Of a stretch of DNA of 41,583 nt, positions 15,654-26,918 are shown in pieces. A program made the position numbers and the translations under genes. The stretch covers positions 1 through 41,583 of the forward strand of contig JAFGXF010000025.1 of the NCBI GenBank assembly GCA_016936755.1. The letters run 5' to 3'. A model generated the notes under the pieces. That model saw only the letters and a program-made list of their open reading frames with translations, did not search any database and was not told where the DNA came from. The stretch is from Anaerolineaceae bacterium (lineage in GTDB: Bacteria; Chloroflexota; Anaerolineae; Anaerolineales; Anaerolineaceae). Within the stretch, counting starts at the first letter, position 1. Every line of letters begins with the position of its first letter.

Positions 15654-16655
15654 ATGAACAGCCCTATAGAAACCGGTGCCATCACACCGCCGCGGCTTTT
15701 TCCCTCTCTCAAAGCCGGCTTTGATGCGGTCGCTTCCCATATCAGCTTGATCCTCTTCCCGATCGCGCTGGATGGGTTATTGTGGTTCGGGTATCACCTG
15801 CGCATAAAAACCTGGCTGATTCCCATTATGGAATCTTATTTGGAATTATCCTCGAGTGCCGCTTCGACTGAATTGAAGGAATTGTTGAATGCCTCCCGGG
15901 CAACTTGGACAGCCATTGCTGAAAACTATAATCTGGTAATTTTTCTGCGTAGTTACCCGCTTGGTATCCCCAGCCTGATCTCTGGATTACAACCAGCTGA
16001 GACTCCGCTGGGCCCAGCCCCCATTATCGATTTTACTTCTTCTCTGACTTCCATTGGGCTAATGCTGGTCTTCACGCTTGTTGGCATTCTGCTGGGGGCG
16101 CAATATTTTTTTCGGGTAGCCCGGGTAACCAATCGTGAGACAGAACCTGTCAGCGGAAGGACGATGCTATCCATATTATGGCAGGTGCTGCTTTTCAACC
16201 TGACCTTCTATGCTGTGATGTGCCTGGTCTGCCTTCCAGTTCTGATGATTACCACCATTATTGCCCTGATCAGTCCATCACTTGGGCAGATCGTCCTCAT
16301 GTTTTTGGTATTCATCCTGGCTTGGCTGTCGCTGCCGTTGATTTTTTCCATGCATGGTATCTTTACATACCGGCAGCCTTTCCGGGTGTCATTGGCCAAT
16401 AGCATTCGGTTGGGCCGCTATGCGGGACCACAGATTGCCACTTTTACGATTGTGGTTCTGATATTGGCTACCGGCTTGAATATTTTATGGTCCATTCCCG
16501 CTGCGGATGATTGGTTACTCGTCATCGGTATTGCCGGCCATGCGTATGTTTCTACAGCATTGCTTGCTGGAAGTTTTATATATTATCGATCAGCAATGCG
16601 TTGGGTGCAGGAAATCATTCAGCACCGACTGAATGCACAGAAACCACCGGCCTAG
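15654..16655 (+). CDS. Polytopic membrane protein of unknown function
   Basis: The 333-residue protein has about six hydrophobic helices: one near residues 28-48, one after an extended loop of about 85 residues, and four in the second half. It has no recognised enzymatic motif. The ATG at 15654 is chosen because the -10 box at 15638-15643 excludes the upstream in-frame ATG at 15603. Its stop precedes gyrB by 63 nt, and gyrB may be read from the same message. Function unknown. Confidence 0.7.
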   Translation: MNSPIETGAITPPRLFPSLKAGFDAVASHISLILFPIALDGLLWFGYHLRIKTWLIPIMESYLELSSSAASTELKELLNASRATWTAIAENYNLVIFLRSYPLGIPSLISGLQPAETPLGPAPIIDFTSSLTSIGLMLVFTLVGILLGAQYFFRVARVTNRETEPVSGRTMLSILWQVLLFNLTFYAVMCLVCLPVLMITTIIALISPSLGQIVLMFLVFILAWLSLPLIFSMHGIFTYRQPFRVSLANSIRLGRYAGPQIATFTIVVLILATGLNILWSIPAADDWLLVIGIAGHAYVSTALLAGSFIYYRSAMRWVQEIIQHRLNAQKPPA

Positions 16656-18632
<1,977 letters not shown>

Positions 18633-18685
18633 TTATTCTTCGAATCAGCGAATATTACATAGTCCCAAAATACCAAGGAGGCTGA

Positions 18686-21598
18686 ATGAGCCACCATTTT
18701 ATCCTGGATAAAGAAACCGCGATTCCAGAACTTGGATCGGTAGCGCGTCTATATCACCATAAGATCACCGGTGCACGCTTGCTTTCTATAATTAATGATG
18801 ATGAAAACAAATGTTTCTCAATTAATTTCCGTACTCCCCCTGTGGACTCGACCGGTGTGGCGCATATCCTCGAACATTCTGTTCTAAACGGATCAGAGAA
18901 GTATCCTGTCAAAGAGCCCTTTGTCGAATTATTAAAAGGCTCACTGGCCACCTTTATTAACGCCATTACTTATCCAGATAAAACATGTTACCCGGTTGCC
19001 AGCCAGAACACACGTGACTTTTACAACCTGATTGATGTATATATGGATGCTGTGTTGCATCCACTGATCAGCCCGTTAACCTTTCAGCAAGAAGGCTGGC
19101 ATTACGAGATCGATAAACCAGATGTTCCCCTTACCTACAAAGGTGTAGTATTTAATGAGATGAAGGGGGCATATTCCTCACCCGAGCGGGTCCAGGAGCA
19201 GGAAATATTAACGTCTCTATTCCAGGAGCATACTTATGGCTTGTCATCTGGTGGAGCTCCGGAACACATTCCTGACCTGACTTATGACCAGTTTAAACAT
19301 TTCCACGAGACATGGTATCACCCCAGTAATGCTTACATCTACTTTTATGGGGATGACGATCCGGAGGAGCGGCTGGAGTTGATGGAGGGATACCTGAAAT
19401 CTTATCAAGCGCTTGATATAGATTCCAAAATCAAGCCAGTTCAACCTTTGGAACATCCATCCAGGGTGGAAGTCGCCTATGATGCCGGTCAGGATGCAGA
19501 CGCAGGTAAGAAGGCTTTTTACACGATGAACTGGGTCCTGCCAGATCATTCAGATCCGATAATCCTGTTCAGCCTGGAAGTGCTGGCGCACATCCTGATC
19601 GGGACGCCAGCTTCCCCGCTGCGTAAAGCCTTGATTGACTCAGGTTTGGGGGAAGATCTGACCGGTCTTGGCTTGGAGGAGGTAGAACACCGCGAATTGT
19701 TATTCTCCACTGGTTTGAAGGGAATAAACAAGGTGGATGCCCCCCAGGTGGAAAAGCTGGTGAGGGACACCCTGGAAACACTCGTAAAAGATGGCATCGA
19801 CCCAAAAATGATCGAGGCGGCTCTTAATACGCTGGAATTCCATTTACGTGAAAATAACACCGGCGACTTTCCACGCGGACTCGCGATGATGGTACGTGTG
19901 ATGACCACCTGGCTTTACGGGCAGGATCCCTTGACGCCGATCGCATTCGAGCAGCCATTCAAGGCGATCAGGGAAAAGCTAGCTCATGAAAAACGTTATT
20001 TTGAAGCATTGATCCAGGAGCACTTGCTGGATAATCATTTCAGATCAGAAGTAGTATTGTTCCCGGATGGTAACCTGGCCAAAGCACGGGAGGAGGATGA
20101 AAAAGCCCAACTGTCCAGGATTCGCTTGGGTCTGTCTGATACAGAGATCCAGCAGCTCATCGAGAGCAGTCAGGTATTAAAGAAACGCCAGGAAACACCA
20201 GATACGCAGGAGGCGCTGGCAAGCTTGCCCGTACTAAAACTGGAGGATCTCGATAAGCAAATTAAAAGAATCCCTCTAATCGTGGAAACAGGCAAAGGTG
20301 TCAAAATATTACGACACGAGCTGTTTACAAATGGTATTGTCTATTTTGACCTTGGATTTGATTTATCTGTGCTGCCCTCGGACCTGTTACCAATGGTCAG
20401 TGTATTTGGTCGTGCGTTATTGGAGATGGGTACGGAAAAGGAAGATTACGTCAGTTTGTTGCAACGCATTGGACGGAACACCGGGGGCATAAGCAGCCAA
20501 CCGCTCTGCATGAGTGGTTATCAGAATGGCAGCAGTATTACCAGGCTCTTCCTGCGTTCAAAAGCCACCCTGATCCAATCCGGCGAGATGCTTGCCATCC
20601 TGTCAGATCTTTTACTGACAACCCGGCTGGATGATCCGGAGCGGTTCAAACAGATCGTGCTCGAGCAAAAAGCCGGCATTGAGACCCAGTTGGCCATGCG
20701 AGGAGATGTTTATGCATACAAACGCATGAGTGCACAGTTCAGCCATGCGGGTTGGGTATCCGAACAGATCGGTGGTGTCAGCAATCTCATTTTCCTTCGA
20801 AAGCTGGTGGAGGACATTGATCGGGATTGGCAAACAGTGCTTTCAGCCCTTGAACACATGCGTAAACTTCTGGTCACACGGCAAGGGCTGATCTGCAATG
20901 TGACGATTCCATCCGAAGAGTGGCCTCTATTTTCTAACAGTCTCCTTCAATTCCTGGACGGGCTTCCAGACCCGCTATCTCCGGTTGAGAAATGGGATCA
21001 TTCCCATTTACAGTCACAAGAAGGTTTGGTTATTCCATCACAAGTGAATTATGTGGGCAAGGCTGTAAATCTGTCTGCAGTGGGTTACCATCTTGATGGG
21101 TCAGTGGAAGTAATCGCAAATTTCTTGCGCACGGGCTACCTGTGGGAGAAGATTCGAGTTCAGGGTGGGGCTTATGGCGCTTTTTGTGTGTTTGATAAGA
21201 ATGCGGGTATCCTTTCGCTTTTATCTTTCCGGGATCCGAATATCGATGCCACATTGGAAAACTTCACCCGCGCAGGGGAGTTCCTGAGGGAGTTGGATAC
21301 CGAGAGACTATCGGTTGAGGAATTATTAAAGGGCATTATTGGCGCGATTGGCCAGTTGGATGCCTATCTGTTGCCGGACGCCAAAGGTTTTACTTCCATG
21401 CAGCACTATTTGAGCGAAGAAACCGATGAGAAACGTCAGGAATATCGTGCCCAGGTTCTGTCAACCACCCTCACAGATTTCAATGACTTTGGTCAGATAG
21501 TGACAAAAGCTATGGAAACGGGTTTTGTGGCGGCTGTAGGTGCCCAGGCGGCTCTTGAAAAATCAAAAGTTGGCCTGGTGATCATAAAAGTATTATAA
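18686..21598 (+). CDS. M16C zinc metalloprotease, PreP/Cym1-like
   Basis: The 970-residue protein has the size and layout of presequence protease-type M16C peptidases, which degrade peptides inside a large two-half chamber. The inverted zinc motif HILEH is at 60-64 (His60, Glu63, His64), and the distal glutamate ligand is Glu158 in VVFNEMKGAYSS. The C-terminal half retains the family segments such as RVQGGAYGAFCVFD, where Arg and Tyr help bind substrate. No signal peptide is present, so it is likely cytosolic. It has a clean AAGGAGG ribosome binding site, follows gyrB by 53 nt, and is closed by a terminator at 21625-21650. Confidence 0.92.
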   Translation: MSHHFILDKETAIPELGSVARLYHHKITGARLLSIINDDENKCFSINFRTPPVDSTGVAHILEHSVLNGSEKYPVKEPFVELLKGSLATFINAITYPDKTCYPVASQNTRDFYNLIDVYMDAVLHPLISPLTFQQEGWHYEIDKPDVPLTYKGVVFNEMKGAYSSPERVQEQEILTSLFQEHTYGLSSGGAPEHIPDLTYDQFKHFHETWYHPSNAYIYFYGDDDPEERLELMEGYLKSYQALDIDSKIKPVQPLEHPSRVEVAYDAGQDADAGKKAFYTMNWVLPDHSDPIILFSLEVLAHILIGTPASPLRKALIDSGLGEDLTGLGLEEVEHRELLFSTGLKGINKVDAPQVEKLVRDTLETLVKDGIDPKMIEAALNTLEFHLRENNTGDFPRGLAMMVRVMTTWLYGQDPLTPIAFEQPFKAIREKLAHEKRYFEALIQEHLLDNHFRSEVVLFPDGNLAKAREEDEKAQLSRIRLGLSDTEIQQLIESSQVLKKRQETPDTQEALASLPVLKLEDLDKQIKRIPLIVETGKGVKILRHELFTNGIVYFDLGFDLSVLPSDLLPMVSVFGRALLEMGTEKEDYVSLLQRIGRNTGGISSQPLCMSGYQNGSSITRLFLRSKATLIQSGEMLAILSDLLLTTRLDDPERFKQIVLEQKAGIETQLAMRGDVYAYKRMSAQFSHAGWVSEQIGGVSNLIFLRKLVEDIDRDWQTVLSALEHMRKLLVTRQGLICNVTIPSEEWPLFSNSLLQFLDGLPDPLSPVEKWDHSHLQSQEGLVIPSQVNYVGKAVNLSAVGYHLDGSVEVIANFLRTGYLWEKIRVQGGAYGAFCVFDKNAGILSLLSFRDPNIDATLENFTRAGEFLRELDTERLSVEELLKGIIGAIGQLDAYLLPDAKGFTSMQHYLSEETDEKRQEYRAQVLSTTLTDFNDFGQIVTKAMETGFVAAVGAQAALEKSKVGLVIIKVL

Positions 21599-21624
21599 CG
21601 ATCACCAGAGGATTTACTTTAGAC

Positions 21625-21650
21625 CCGCAAGCAATGAACTTGCGGATTTT
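21625..21650 (+). terminator. Rho-independent terminator after the M16C gene
   Basis: A 7-bp stem, CCGCAAG at 21625-21631 with CTTGCGG at 21639-21645, has a 7-nt loop and is followed by ATTTTGT. The stem is short but G+C-rich and well placed 27 nt after the stop codon. Confidence 0.65.
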
Positions 21651-21742
21651 GTACTTGTGGAAGTCTGTTCTCTGTAACTTAATCAGAAATGGATTTGAGG
21701 TAAAATATTCTCAGAAACCCCACTATATTCCGGAGGCATGTA

Positions 21743-22684
21743 ATGACGAAATGGAAGATCCTTTTGACGGATGGTCTTGAGGAAAACGGTCAGGAACTGT
21801 TGAGAGCTGTGGCGGATGTGGACAGCAACCCCACCATCACGGCTGATGACCTGCTGAAAGTAGTCGGAGACTATGATGCGCTGATCGTGCGCGGGCGCAC
21901 CAAGGTAACTCCGGCGGTTTTTGAAGCTGGAAATAAGCTCAGGGTTGTCGGTCGATCGGGGGTTGGCGTTGATAATATCGACCTGGCAGCGGCCAAAGCC
22001 AAAGGAGTGACGGTTGTCAATGCGCCCATTGCTACCACCTTGGCGGTGGCTGAGTTGACATTGGGTTTAATGCTCAGCCTGATGCGGGAGATTCCGCGTG
22101 GGGATGCCGGCATGAAATCGGCTAACTGGCTTAAAAAGGAATTGGTGGGTGGTGAGTTGTACCAGAAGACATTGGGTATCATCGGTTGCGGGCGCATAGG
22201 CTCGGCCGTTGGAGATCGTGCACGGGCATTTGGAATGCACGTGATTGGTTTCGACTCACTGTTATCTGAGATGAATATCCGTCAAAAAGGAATCGAGCCT
22301 GCCTCTCTGGAGAGCGTTTTTCAGCGTTCCGATATCATCACGATGCATGTTCCGCTCAACGATCAAACACGCAATATGGTAAATGGTGAAACTATAAAGA
22401 AAATGAAAAAAGGAGTTTACCTGGTATGCTCCGCACGTGGCAGTATCATTGACGAGGGCGCTCTGCTATCAGCGCTTGACTCGGGGCAAGTGGCTGGCGC
22501 CGGATTGGATGTATACAGCACCGAGCCGCCTGGTGATAGTGTACTGGCGGCACATTCCAAGGTGATTGCCACACCTCATATCGGTGCGCAAACCCGCGAA
22601 GCCCAGGAACGCTCAGCAGGAGATATCGCCAGTGAAGTGTTGGCCGCATTGAATAATGCCCCGTTGCGTTGGAGGGTCGCATAA
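21743..22684 (+). CDS. D-2-hydroxyacid dehydrogenase, short SerA-like
   Basis: The 313-residue NAD-dependent dehydrogenase has the D-isomer-specific 2-hydroxyacid dehydrogenase layout. The Rossmann motif GCGRIG is at 148-153 with Asp171 binding the adenosine ribose of NAD. The catalytic triad is Arg232 (CSARGS), Glu261 (STEPP) and His279 (ATPHIGAQT). It resembles 3-phosphoglycerate dehydrogenase without the C-terminal ACT regulatory domain, so serine synthesis is likely but another 2-hydroxyacid is possible. A GGAGG lies at good distance from the ATG, and a TAAAAT box is about 40 nt upstream. The M32 gene follows 1 nt after its stop. Confidence 0.88.
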   Translation: MTKWKILLTDGLEENGQELLRAVADVDSNPTITADDLLKVVGDYDALIVRGRTKVTPAVFEAGNKLRVVGRSGVGVDNIDLAAAKAKGVTVVNAPIATTLAVAELTLGLMLSLMREIPRGDAGMKSANWLKKELVGGELYQKTLGIIGCGRIGSAVGDRARAFGMHVIGFDSLLSEMNIRQKGIEPASLESVFQRSDIITMHVPLNDQTRNMVNGETIKKMKKGVYLVCSARGSIIDEGALLSALDSGQVAGAGLDVYSTEPPGDSVLAAHSKVIATPHIGAQTREAQERSAGDIASEVLAALNNAPLRWRVA

Positions 22685-22685
22685 T

Positions 22686-24188
22686 ATGTTAAAAGAACTT
22701 GACCTACTGAAAAGTCTGTTGGCAGAAGTGAGCGATCTGAATCGCACTTCTGCTGTACTAGGCTGGGACCAGCAAACCTACATGCCTCCAGGCGGTTCTG
22801 AAGATCGCGGGCATCAACTATCATTACTTGCCAAATTGGCTCATGAGAAGTTTGTTTCCAAAAAGATTGGGGATCTGCTGGATTCCTTACAGGAATATGG
22901 AAAACAGCTTGATCCAGATTCCAATGATGCCTGCCTGATCCGCCAAACCCGGCATGACTATCTGAAAGCCACCCGTGTACCCACTGAATGGGTGGCGGAG
23001 TTCAGCCAGTTGACATCCGTTGCACAGGATGTCTGGGTTAAGTCGCGCCCCAAATCCGATTTTAACGCTTTCAGGCCTCACTTGGAGAAAATCGTTGAAA
23101 TGCGGCGTCAGTACTCCGATTTCTTTAAACCCTTCGACCATGTGTATGACCCACAATTGGATGATTTTGAGCCTGGATTGAAGACAGCAGATGTGCAGGC
23201 CATCTTTAATGAATTACGTCCCCAACAGGTGGATCTGCTGAAACAGATCAATGCCAAACCCCAGGTCGATGATTCATTCCTGAAAGTAAAATATGATGAA
23301 CAAAAACAGTGGGATTTTGGGGTTGAGGTGATCACGGCCTTCGGATATGACTGGCAACGTGGACGTCAGGATCGATCTGCCCATCCCTTCACCACTTCCT
23401 TCGGCAGTGGTGACACGCGTATCACCACCCGCTTTGATCAACTGGGGATCGCATCTGCCCTTTTTGGAACCATGCATGAGTGTGGACACGCATTATATGA
23501 TCAGGGTATTTCCCATGAATTAAACCGAACTCCTTTACATGATGGGGCTTCAATGGCCGTGCATGAATCACAATCACGTATGTGGGAAAACCTCGTGGGA
23601 CGGAGCCAGCCCTTCTGGGATCATTTCTATGGACGACTTCAAAAAGCTTTCCCCGCGGAACTTGGAAATGTGCCACTGGATAAATTCTATAAGGGCATAA
23701 ACAAGGTTGAACCCTCTCTCATCCGCACTGAAGCAGATGAAGCCACTTACAACCTGCACATCATGCTGCGGTTGGAACTCGAGATAATGATGTTGGAAGG
23801 CAGTCTGGCAGTCAAGGACCTGCCGGAAGCTTGGAATAAGCGCATGGAGGAGTACATCGGCATTACCCCGCCAGGTGATAAGGACGGATGCATGCAGGAT
23901 ATCCATTGGTCATTTGGCGGCTTCGGTTATTTCCCAACTTATGCGCTGGGCAACCTGGTTTCATTGCAATTATGGGAATGTATACAACGAGACATCCCGG
24001 AATTGGATAAGCAAATCGCCGGTGGCAGGTTCTCTGAACTACTTGCTTGGTTACGTGAGAATGTTCATCAACATGGCCATAAATTCGAGCCACAGGCGTT
24101 GATCCAGAAAATCACCGGTTCCAAGATCGATCCGAACCCGTACATTCGCTACCTGAAACGAAAATTCGGAGAGATTTACGGACTGTAA
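22686..24188 (+). CDS. M32 carboxypeptidase (Taq type)
   Basis: The 500-residue protein is a metallocarboxypeptidase of family M32, like the thermostable carboxypeptidase Taq, releasing C-terminal residues from peptides in the cytosol. The zinc motif HECGH is at 264-268 and the third ligand is Glu294 in HESQSR; the family segments GWDQQTYMP (26-34), DTRITTRF and TYNLHIMLR are also present. Length is as expected. The ATG at 22686 has GGAGGG 9 nt upstream, inside the end of the dehydrogenase gene; an ATG at 22656 would overlap that gene by 29 nt without a better site. A terminator follows at 24207. Confidence 0.93.
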   Translation: MLKELDLLKSLLAEVSDLNRTSAVLGWDQQTYMPPGGSEDRGHQLSLLAKLAHEKFVSKKIGDLLDSLQEYGKQLDPDSNDACLIRQTRHDYLKATRVPTEWVAEFSQLTSVAQDVWVKSRPKSDFNAFRPHLEKIVEMRRQYSDFFKPFDHVYDPQLDDFEPGLKTADVQAIFNELRPQQVDLLKQINAKPQVDDSFLKVKYDEQKQWDFGVEVITAFGYDWQRGRQDRSAHPFTTSFGSGDTRITTRFDQLGIASALFGTMHECGHALYDQGISHELNRTPLHDGASMAVHESQSRMWENLVGRSQPFWDHFYGRLQKAFPAELGNVPLDKFYKGINKVEPSLIRTEADEATYNLHIMLRLELEIMMLEGSLAVKDLPEAWNKRMEEYIGITPPGDKDGCMQDIHWSFGGFGYFPTYALGNLVSLQLWECIQRDIPELDKQIAGGRFSELLAWLRENVHQHGHKFEPQALIQKITGSKIDPNPYIRYLKRKFGEIYGL

Positions 24189-24206
24189 TCGAACCTATAA
24201 TTAATG

Positions 24207-24246
24207 GGGCTGCCCGCAGTTTGGTGCGAGGGCAGCCCTAATTTTC
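24207..24246 (+). terminator. Rho-independent terminator after the M32 gene
   Basis: GGGCTGCCC (24207-24215) pairs perfectly with GGGCAGCCC (24230-24238) around a 14-nt loop and is followed by TAATTTTC. The T tract is short but the stem is strong. Confidence 0.75.
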
Positions 24247-24262
24247 TATCAATGCAAAAAAT

Positions 24263-25159
24263 ATGACTCGTGTACTGAGAGGTTTGACAGCAGGTATTCT
24301 ATTGATGATCTTTTTTGGCGTAACGGCATGCGGGCAACAGCAACCATTCAGTCATGCCACGCAGACACCAACCAGTTTTCCAACTGTGCTTGCCACTCTT
24401 ACAACTCACCCCATCACTCATCCAACGATGCAGCCTACACCCAGCCCCAGCAGAACACCGGAATACACATATGCCCCGGATGAGGGTGAACCGGTTTATC
24501 CGCTGGCAAAACTGCGCATCCTATCACCAGGTGAGGGATCCCGTTTAACATCGCCCATACAAACCGATCTTTCGATCCTGTTGGGAGTTGATAACTCAAT
24601 TGAGATAGAATTACTCAATATGAGGGGTGTCTTGTTGGTGAAAAAATTACTGCGGTTTGATACTGTTGATCCCACAAAACGTATCCTGATCCACCCATTG
24701 TTGGATTTCGAGATCGCTGGCGATGAGGAACCCGGCCGCCTGGTGGTAAAGACCTATGACAAGTATAACCGCCTGGTAGCATTGGCATCCTGCGACCTTG
24801 TGTTGCTTTCAAGCGGGGAAAATGCTCCAAAAGCCGGGCGTGTACCATATGAATCTTTTTTACTCACCCAGCCCGCGGCTGGTGCATATATCCAGGGCGG
24901 TGTTGTTTATATATCTGGATATGCCAGGCCTGTCAGCCAGTCTGCCATTGTTTTAGAGTTGATAGATGAAAACGGTGTGGAAGTTGCCAATCGGGTGTTG
25001 TTCTTAAAGGCAGATAACAGCGACATACCCACTGTCTTTTCCACAACGATTCCTTATCAGGTGGGTCAGGAGACGCCGGTGAGGTTGATCATCCGACAGA
25101 CAAAGGGTGGCATCCCCGTTCCAGCCATTGTATTTAGTATGTTATTAAGTATCCGATAA
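24263..25159 (+). CDS. Lipoprotein with Ig-like (Gmad2-like) domains
   Basis: The 298-residue protein starts with a basic-hydrophobic signal peptide ending in the lipobox VTAC, so Cys23 should be lipidated. A Thr/Pro/Ser-rich linker (about residues 30-66) follows. The rest has two beta-rich segments of similar layout, each opening with a line such as LRILSPGEGSRL or FLLTQPAAGAYIQGG. These resemble the Gmad2-type immunoglobulin-like domains of spore-germination-related and cell-wall proteins. No catalytic residues are seen. It is convergent with the L,D-transpeptidase gene, which makes an envelope role plausible. Confidence 0.6.
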   Translation: MTRVLRGLTAGILLMIFFGVTACGQQQPFSHATQTPTSFPTVLATLTTHPITHPTMQPTPSPSRTPEYTYAPDEGEPVYPLAKLRILSPGEGSRLTSPIQTDLSILLGVDNSIEIELLNMRGVLLVKKLLRFDTVDPTKRILIHPLLDFEIAGDEEPGRLVVKTYDKYNRLVALASCDLVLLSSGENAPKAGRVPYESFLLTQPAAGAYIQGGVVYISGYARPVSQSAIVLELIDENGVEVANRVLFLKADNSDIPTVFSTTIPYQVGQETPVRLIIRQTKGGIPVPAIVFSMLLSIR

Positions 25160-25164
25160 TGAAT

Positions 25165-25182
25165 AGGCGCTATCAAGCGCCT
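25165..25182. terminator. Short hairpin between convergent genes
   Basis: AGGCGCT (25165-25171) and AGCGCCT (25176-25182) form a 7-bp stem with a 4-nt loop. The stop codon of the L,D-transpeptidase gene lies in the loop. T tracts are weak in both directions, so terminator function is uncertain. Confidence 0.35.
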
Positions 25183-26354
25183 CCGGGACCGTAGTACGAT
25201 GGATCAGTGGGTGTCCTGCCGGAGGGATCCCATACATATACCCAATCACCCACGCTTGCCCAATCATATAACCAGTGAGCATCACCTGGTGAAAGATTGA
25301 TACAGCCATGTGATTGTGGATACCCGAATATGGTGCGCCAATACGCACCATGCAGGGCCCGGTTCTGATCATAATACATCGTCCATGGAACATCCTCCAG
25401 ATAATAGTAATCAGAGCGGTCGGCCTCAAAGGCACCGCTCATGGTTTCCAGTTCTTTCTTTTGTTGGATTTGGAAAAGCCCTGGACGGGTGAAAAACGGA
25501 TCTAGTCCGGTGGCAATCAAAGTGGCGAATACCAATTCGCGGCGGTCATAAACTGCAAGGGTTTGCTCATCAAGGTTTACTTCAATCCAACGATCACCAA
25601 AGACACCATCGGGTGGGGTGGTATTGACCAGCACTCTTTTTAGTGTTCGCCTTTCAACCCATTCCTCGGGTCCAATCATCAACCATTCTGTATCGCCGAC
25701 TTTGCGTATATCGAATACGGCGACCAAATTCTCGCGATAATAATGCTGACCTGTTATCGCTGCTGTGTAAGAAGGTGCCACACGGCTCCGTGTTTCTTCC
25801 ACGAACCAACCCAGATTACTGGTTGGTGTTTTTTGGAATAATTGTCCCTGGAATCGACCTGCATAGATACAACACCCGGTTCCAGCTGACCCGCCTTCCA
25901 CCCAACCACCAGCGCGCAGATGATAATAGATCGCATTATTATGTTCCAGGCGCTGGTCGATGGAAAGGTATTTCATGCCTGGGCTGAGGGTCTGGGATGT
26001 GCTCATCGCTTCAGCTGCAGCAAGTGAATCAAATAAAGGGATTGATTCTTTTCTGGCCGTGACATAAGTGGCTGGCATCAAGGAAAGTTCAGTGTCTGGG
26101 CTTTGAGTGGGCAGGGGACGTTCTGGAAGATACAAACCAAGACGTGCCAAGGATGTCAGGACCAGTGAAGGTCCTGCTGGTATGCAATCTGCTGGTTGTA
26201 TCAGGTACACCCCGGGCAGACATAGGACATTTATGTCAGCGGCCGGGGTAATTTCATCATCAGGCAGGATGGTCTTTGTTGACACACCGGCTTGTGACAG
26301 GACCATGGATAATACAATCAGAAGGGCAGATAATTGTTGCATTACTTCTGGCAT
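25173..26354 (-). CDS. L,D-transpeptidase with a YkuD domain
   Basis: The 393-residue exported protein has an N-terminal hydrophobic signal segment (about residues 5-23), a region of about 230 residues with SH3-like character, and a YkuD domain at about 255-375. The catalytic signature SHGCINLS gives His349 and nucleophile Cys351, with His335 in HGAYW. Such enzymes cross-link peptidoglycan stem peptides through 3-3 bonds or attach proteins to the wall. Two adjacent cysteines at 161-162 are unusual. The start is either ATG 26354 or ATG 26342; neither has a good ribosome binding site. A 12-bp inverted repeat with -10 boxes lies just upstream. Confidence 0.85.
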   Translation of the reverse strand: MPEVMQQLSALLIVLSMVLSQAGVSTKTILPDDEITPAADINVLCLPGVYLIQPADCIPAGPSLVLTSLARLGLYLPERPLPTQSPDTELSLMPATYVTARKESIPLFDSLAAAEAMSTSQTLSPGMKYLSIDQRLEHNNAIYYHLRAGGWVEGGSAGTGCCIYAGRFQGQLFQKTPTSNLGWFVEETRSRVAPSYTAAITGQHYYRENLVAVFDIRKVGDTEWLMIGPEEWVERRTLKRVLVNTTPPDGVFGDRWIEVNLDEQTLAVYDRRELVFATLIATGLDPFFTRPGLFQIQQKKELETMSGAFEADRSDYYYLEDVPWTMYYDQNRALHGAYWRTIFGYPQSHGCINLSPGDAHWLYDWASVGDWVYVWDPSGRTPTDPSYYGPGGA

Positions 26355-26357
26355 CGA

Positions 26358-26389
26358 ATAAGATATAATACTGATAAATTATATCTTAT
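26358..26389. promoter_or_regulatory. 12-bp perfect inverted repeat with TATAAT on both strands
   Basis: ATAAGATATAAT (26358-26369) and ATTATATCTTAT (26378-26389) are perfect inverted copies separated by 8 nt. Each arm contains TATAAT reading into the spacer (26364-26369 on plus, 26383-26378 on minus). The minus box is 23 nt from the L,D-transpeptidase ATG. It could be an operator, a divergent promoter pair, or both. Confidence 0.5.
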
Positions 26390-26425
26390 GTATCCAGGCA
26401 TCAGTGGGGTAGTAGAAGTGTCACG

Positions 26426-26452
26426 TTGACTCATCAAACCGACCCATATAAA
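26426..26452 (+). promoter_or_regulatory. Upstream candidate promoter of the Roadblock operon
   Basis: TTGACT (26426-26431) and TATAAA (26447-26452) are separated by 15 nt, slightly short. It would be the distal member of a tandem pair with the promoter at 26470. Confidence 0.35.
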
Positions 26453-26469
26453 CGAGTGATCAAGTTTTC

Positions 26470-26498
26470 TTGACACAGTCACCCGCCTGGGCTATAAA
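26470..26498 (+). promoter_or_regulatory. Strong sigma-70-type promoter of the Roadblock operon
   Basis: TTGACA (26470-26475) and TATAAA (26493-26498) are separated by exactly 17 nt, the best promoter match seen in the window. The -35 box overlaps a TCAAG / CTTGA inverted repeat (26460-26464 and 26469-26473). The GTG start of the first gene is 37 nt downstream. Confidence 0.75.
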
Positions 26499-26535
26499 TA
26501 GAGAAATTTAAATCTCAGTTTATGAGGAGACAGCC

Positions 26536-26907
26536 GTGAATGCTCCACGCTCACAATTGATTGTTGACCGACTTCACCAACTTCAAGCTTCTGTACCGGA
26601 TATCGAGGCTACGGCTGTTGTCAGTGCAGATGGTTTGACAATTGCTTCGGCTTTACCGAAGCAATTTGAAGAGGATCGTGTGGCAGCCATGTCAGCCGCG
26701 ATGCTTTCATTGGGTGAGCGTATCGCCAATGAATTACAACGAGGCACGCTGGCTCAAGTTTATGTAAAGGGTGAGGAAGGATATGTCATCCTGATAGCCA
26801 TTGGAGATGCAGCTGTTCTGACAGCTTTAACACAAGAAAGTGCGAAATTGGGGCTTGTATTGCTTGAAATGCGCAGGACTGCTGATGAAATAATGAAACT
26901 TCTCTAA
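26536..26907 (+). CDS. Roadblock/LC7 domain protein
   Basis: The 123-residue cytosolic protein is a single Roadblock/LC7 domain with the pattern VVSADGLTIASALP near residues 24-37 and GEEGYVILIAIGD near 76-88. In bacteria such proteins act as GTPase-activating or scaffold subunits for Ras-like GTPases such as MglA, but no such GTPase is in the window. GTG at 26536 is used as start, with AGGAG 7 nt upstream. It leads an operon with a V4R protein (11-nt gap) and a polyprenol-phosphate mannosyltransferase, under a strong promoter. Confidence 0.85.
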   Translation: MNAPRSQLIVDRLHQLQASVPDIEATAVVSADGLTIASALPKQFEEDRVAAMSAAMLSLGERIANELQRGTLAQVYVKGEEGYVILIAIGDAAVLTALTQESAKLGLVLLEMRRTADEIMKLL

Positions 26908-26918
26908 AAAACCGCAAA

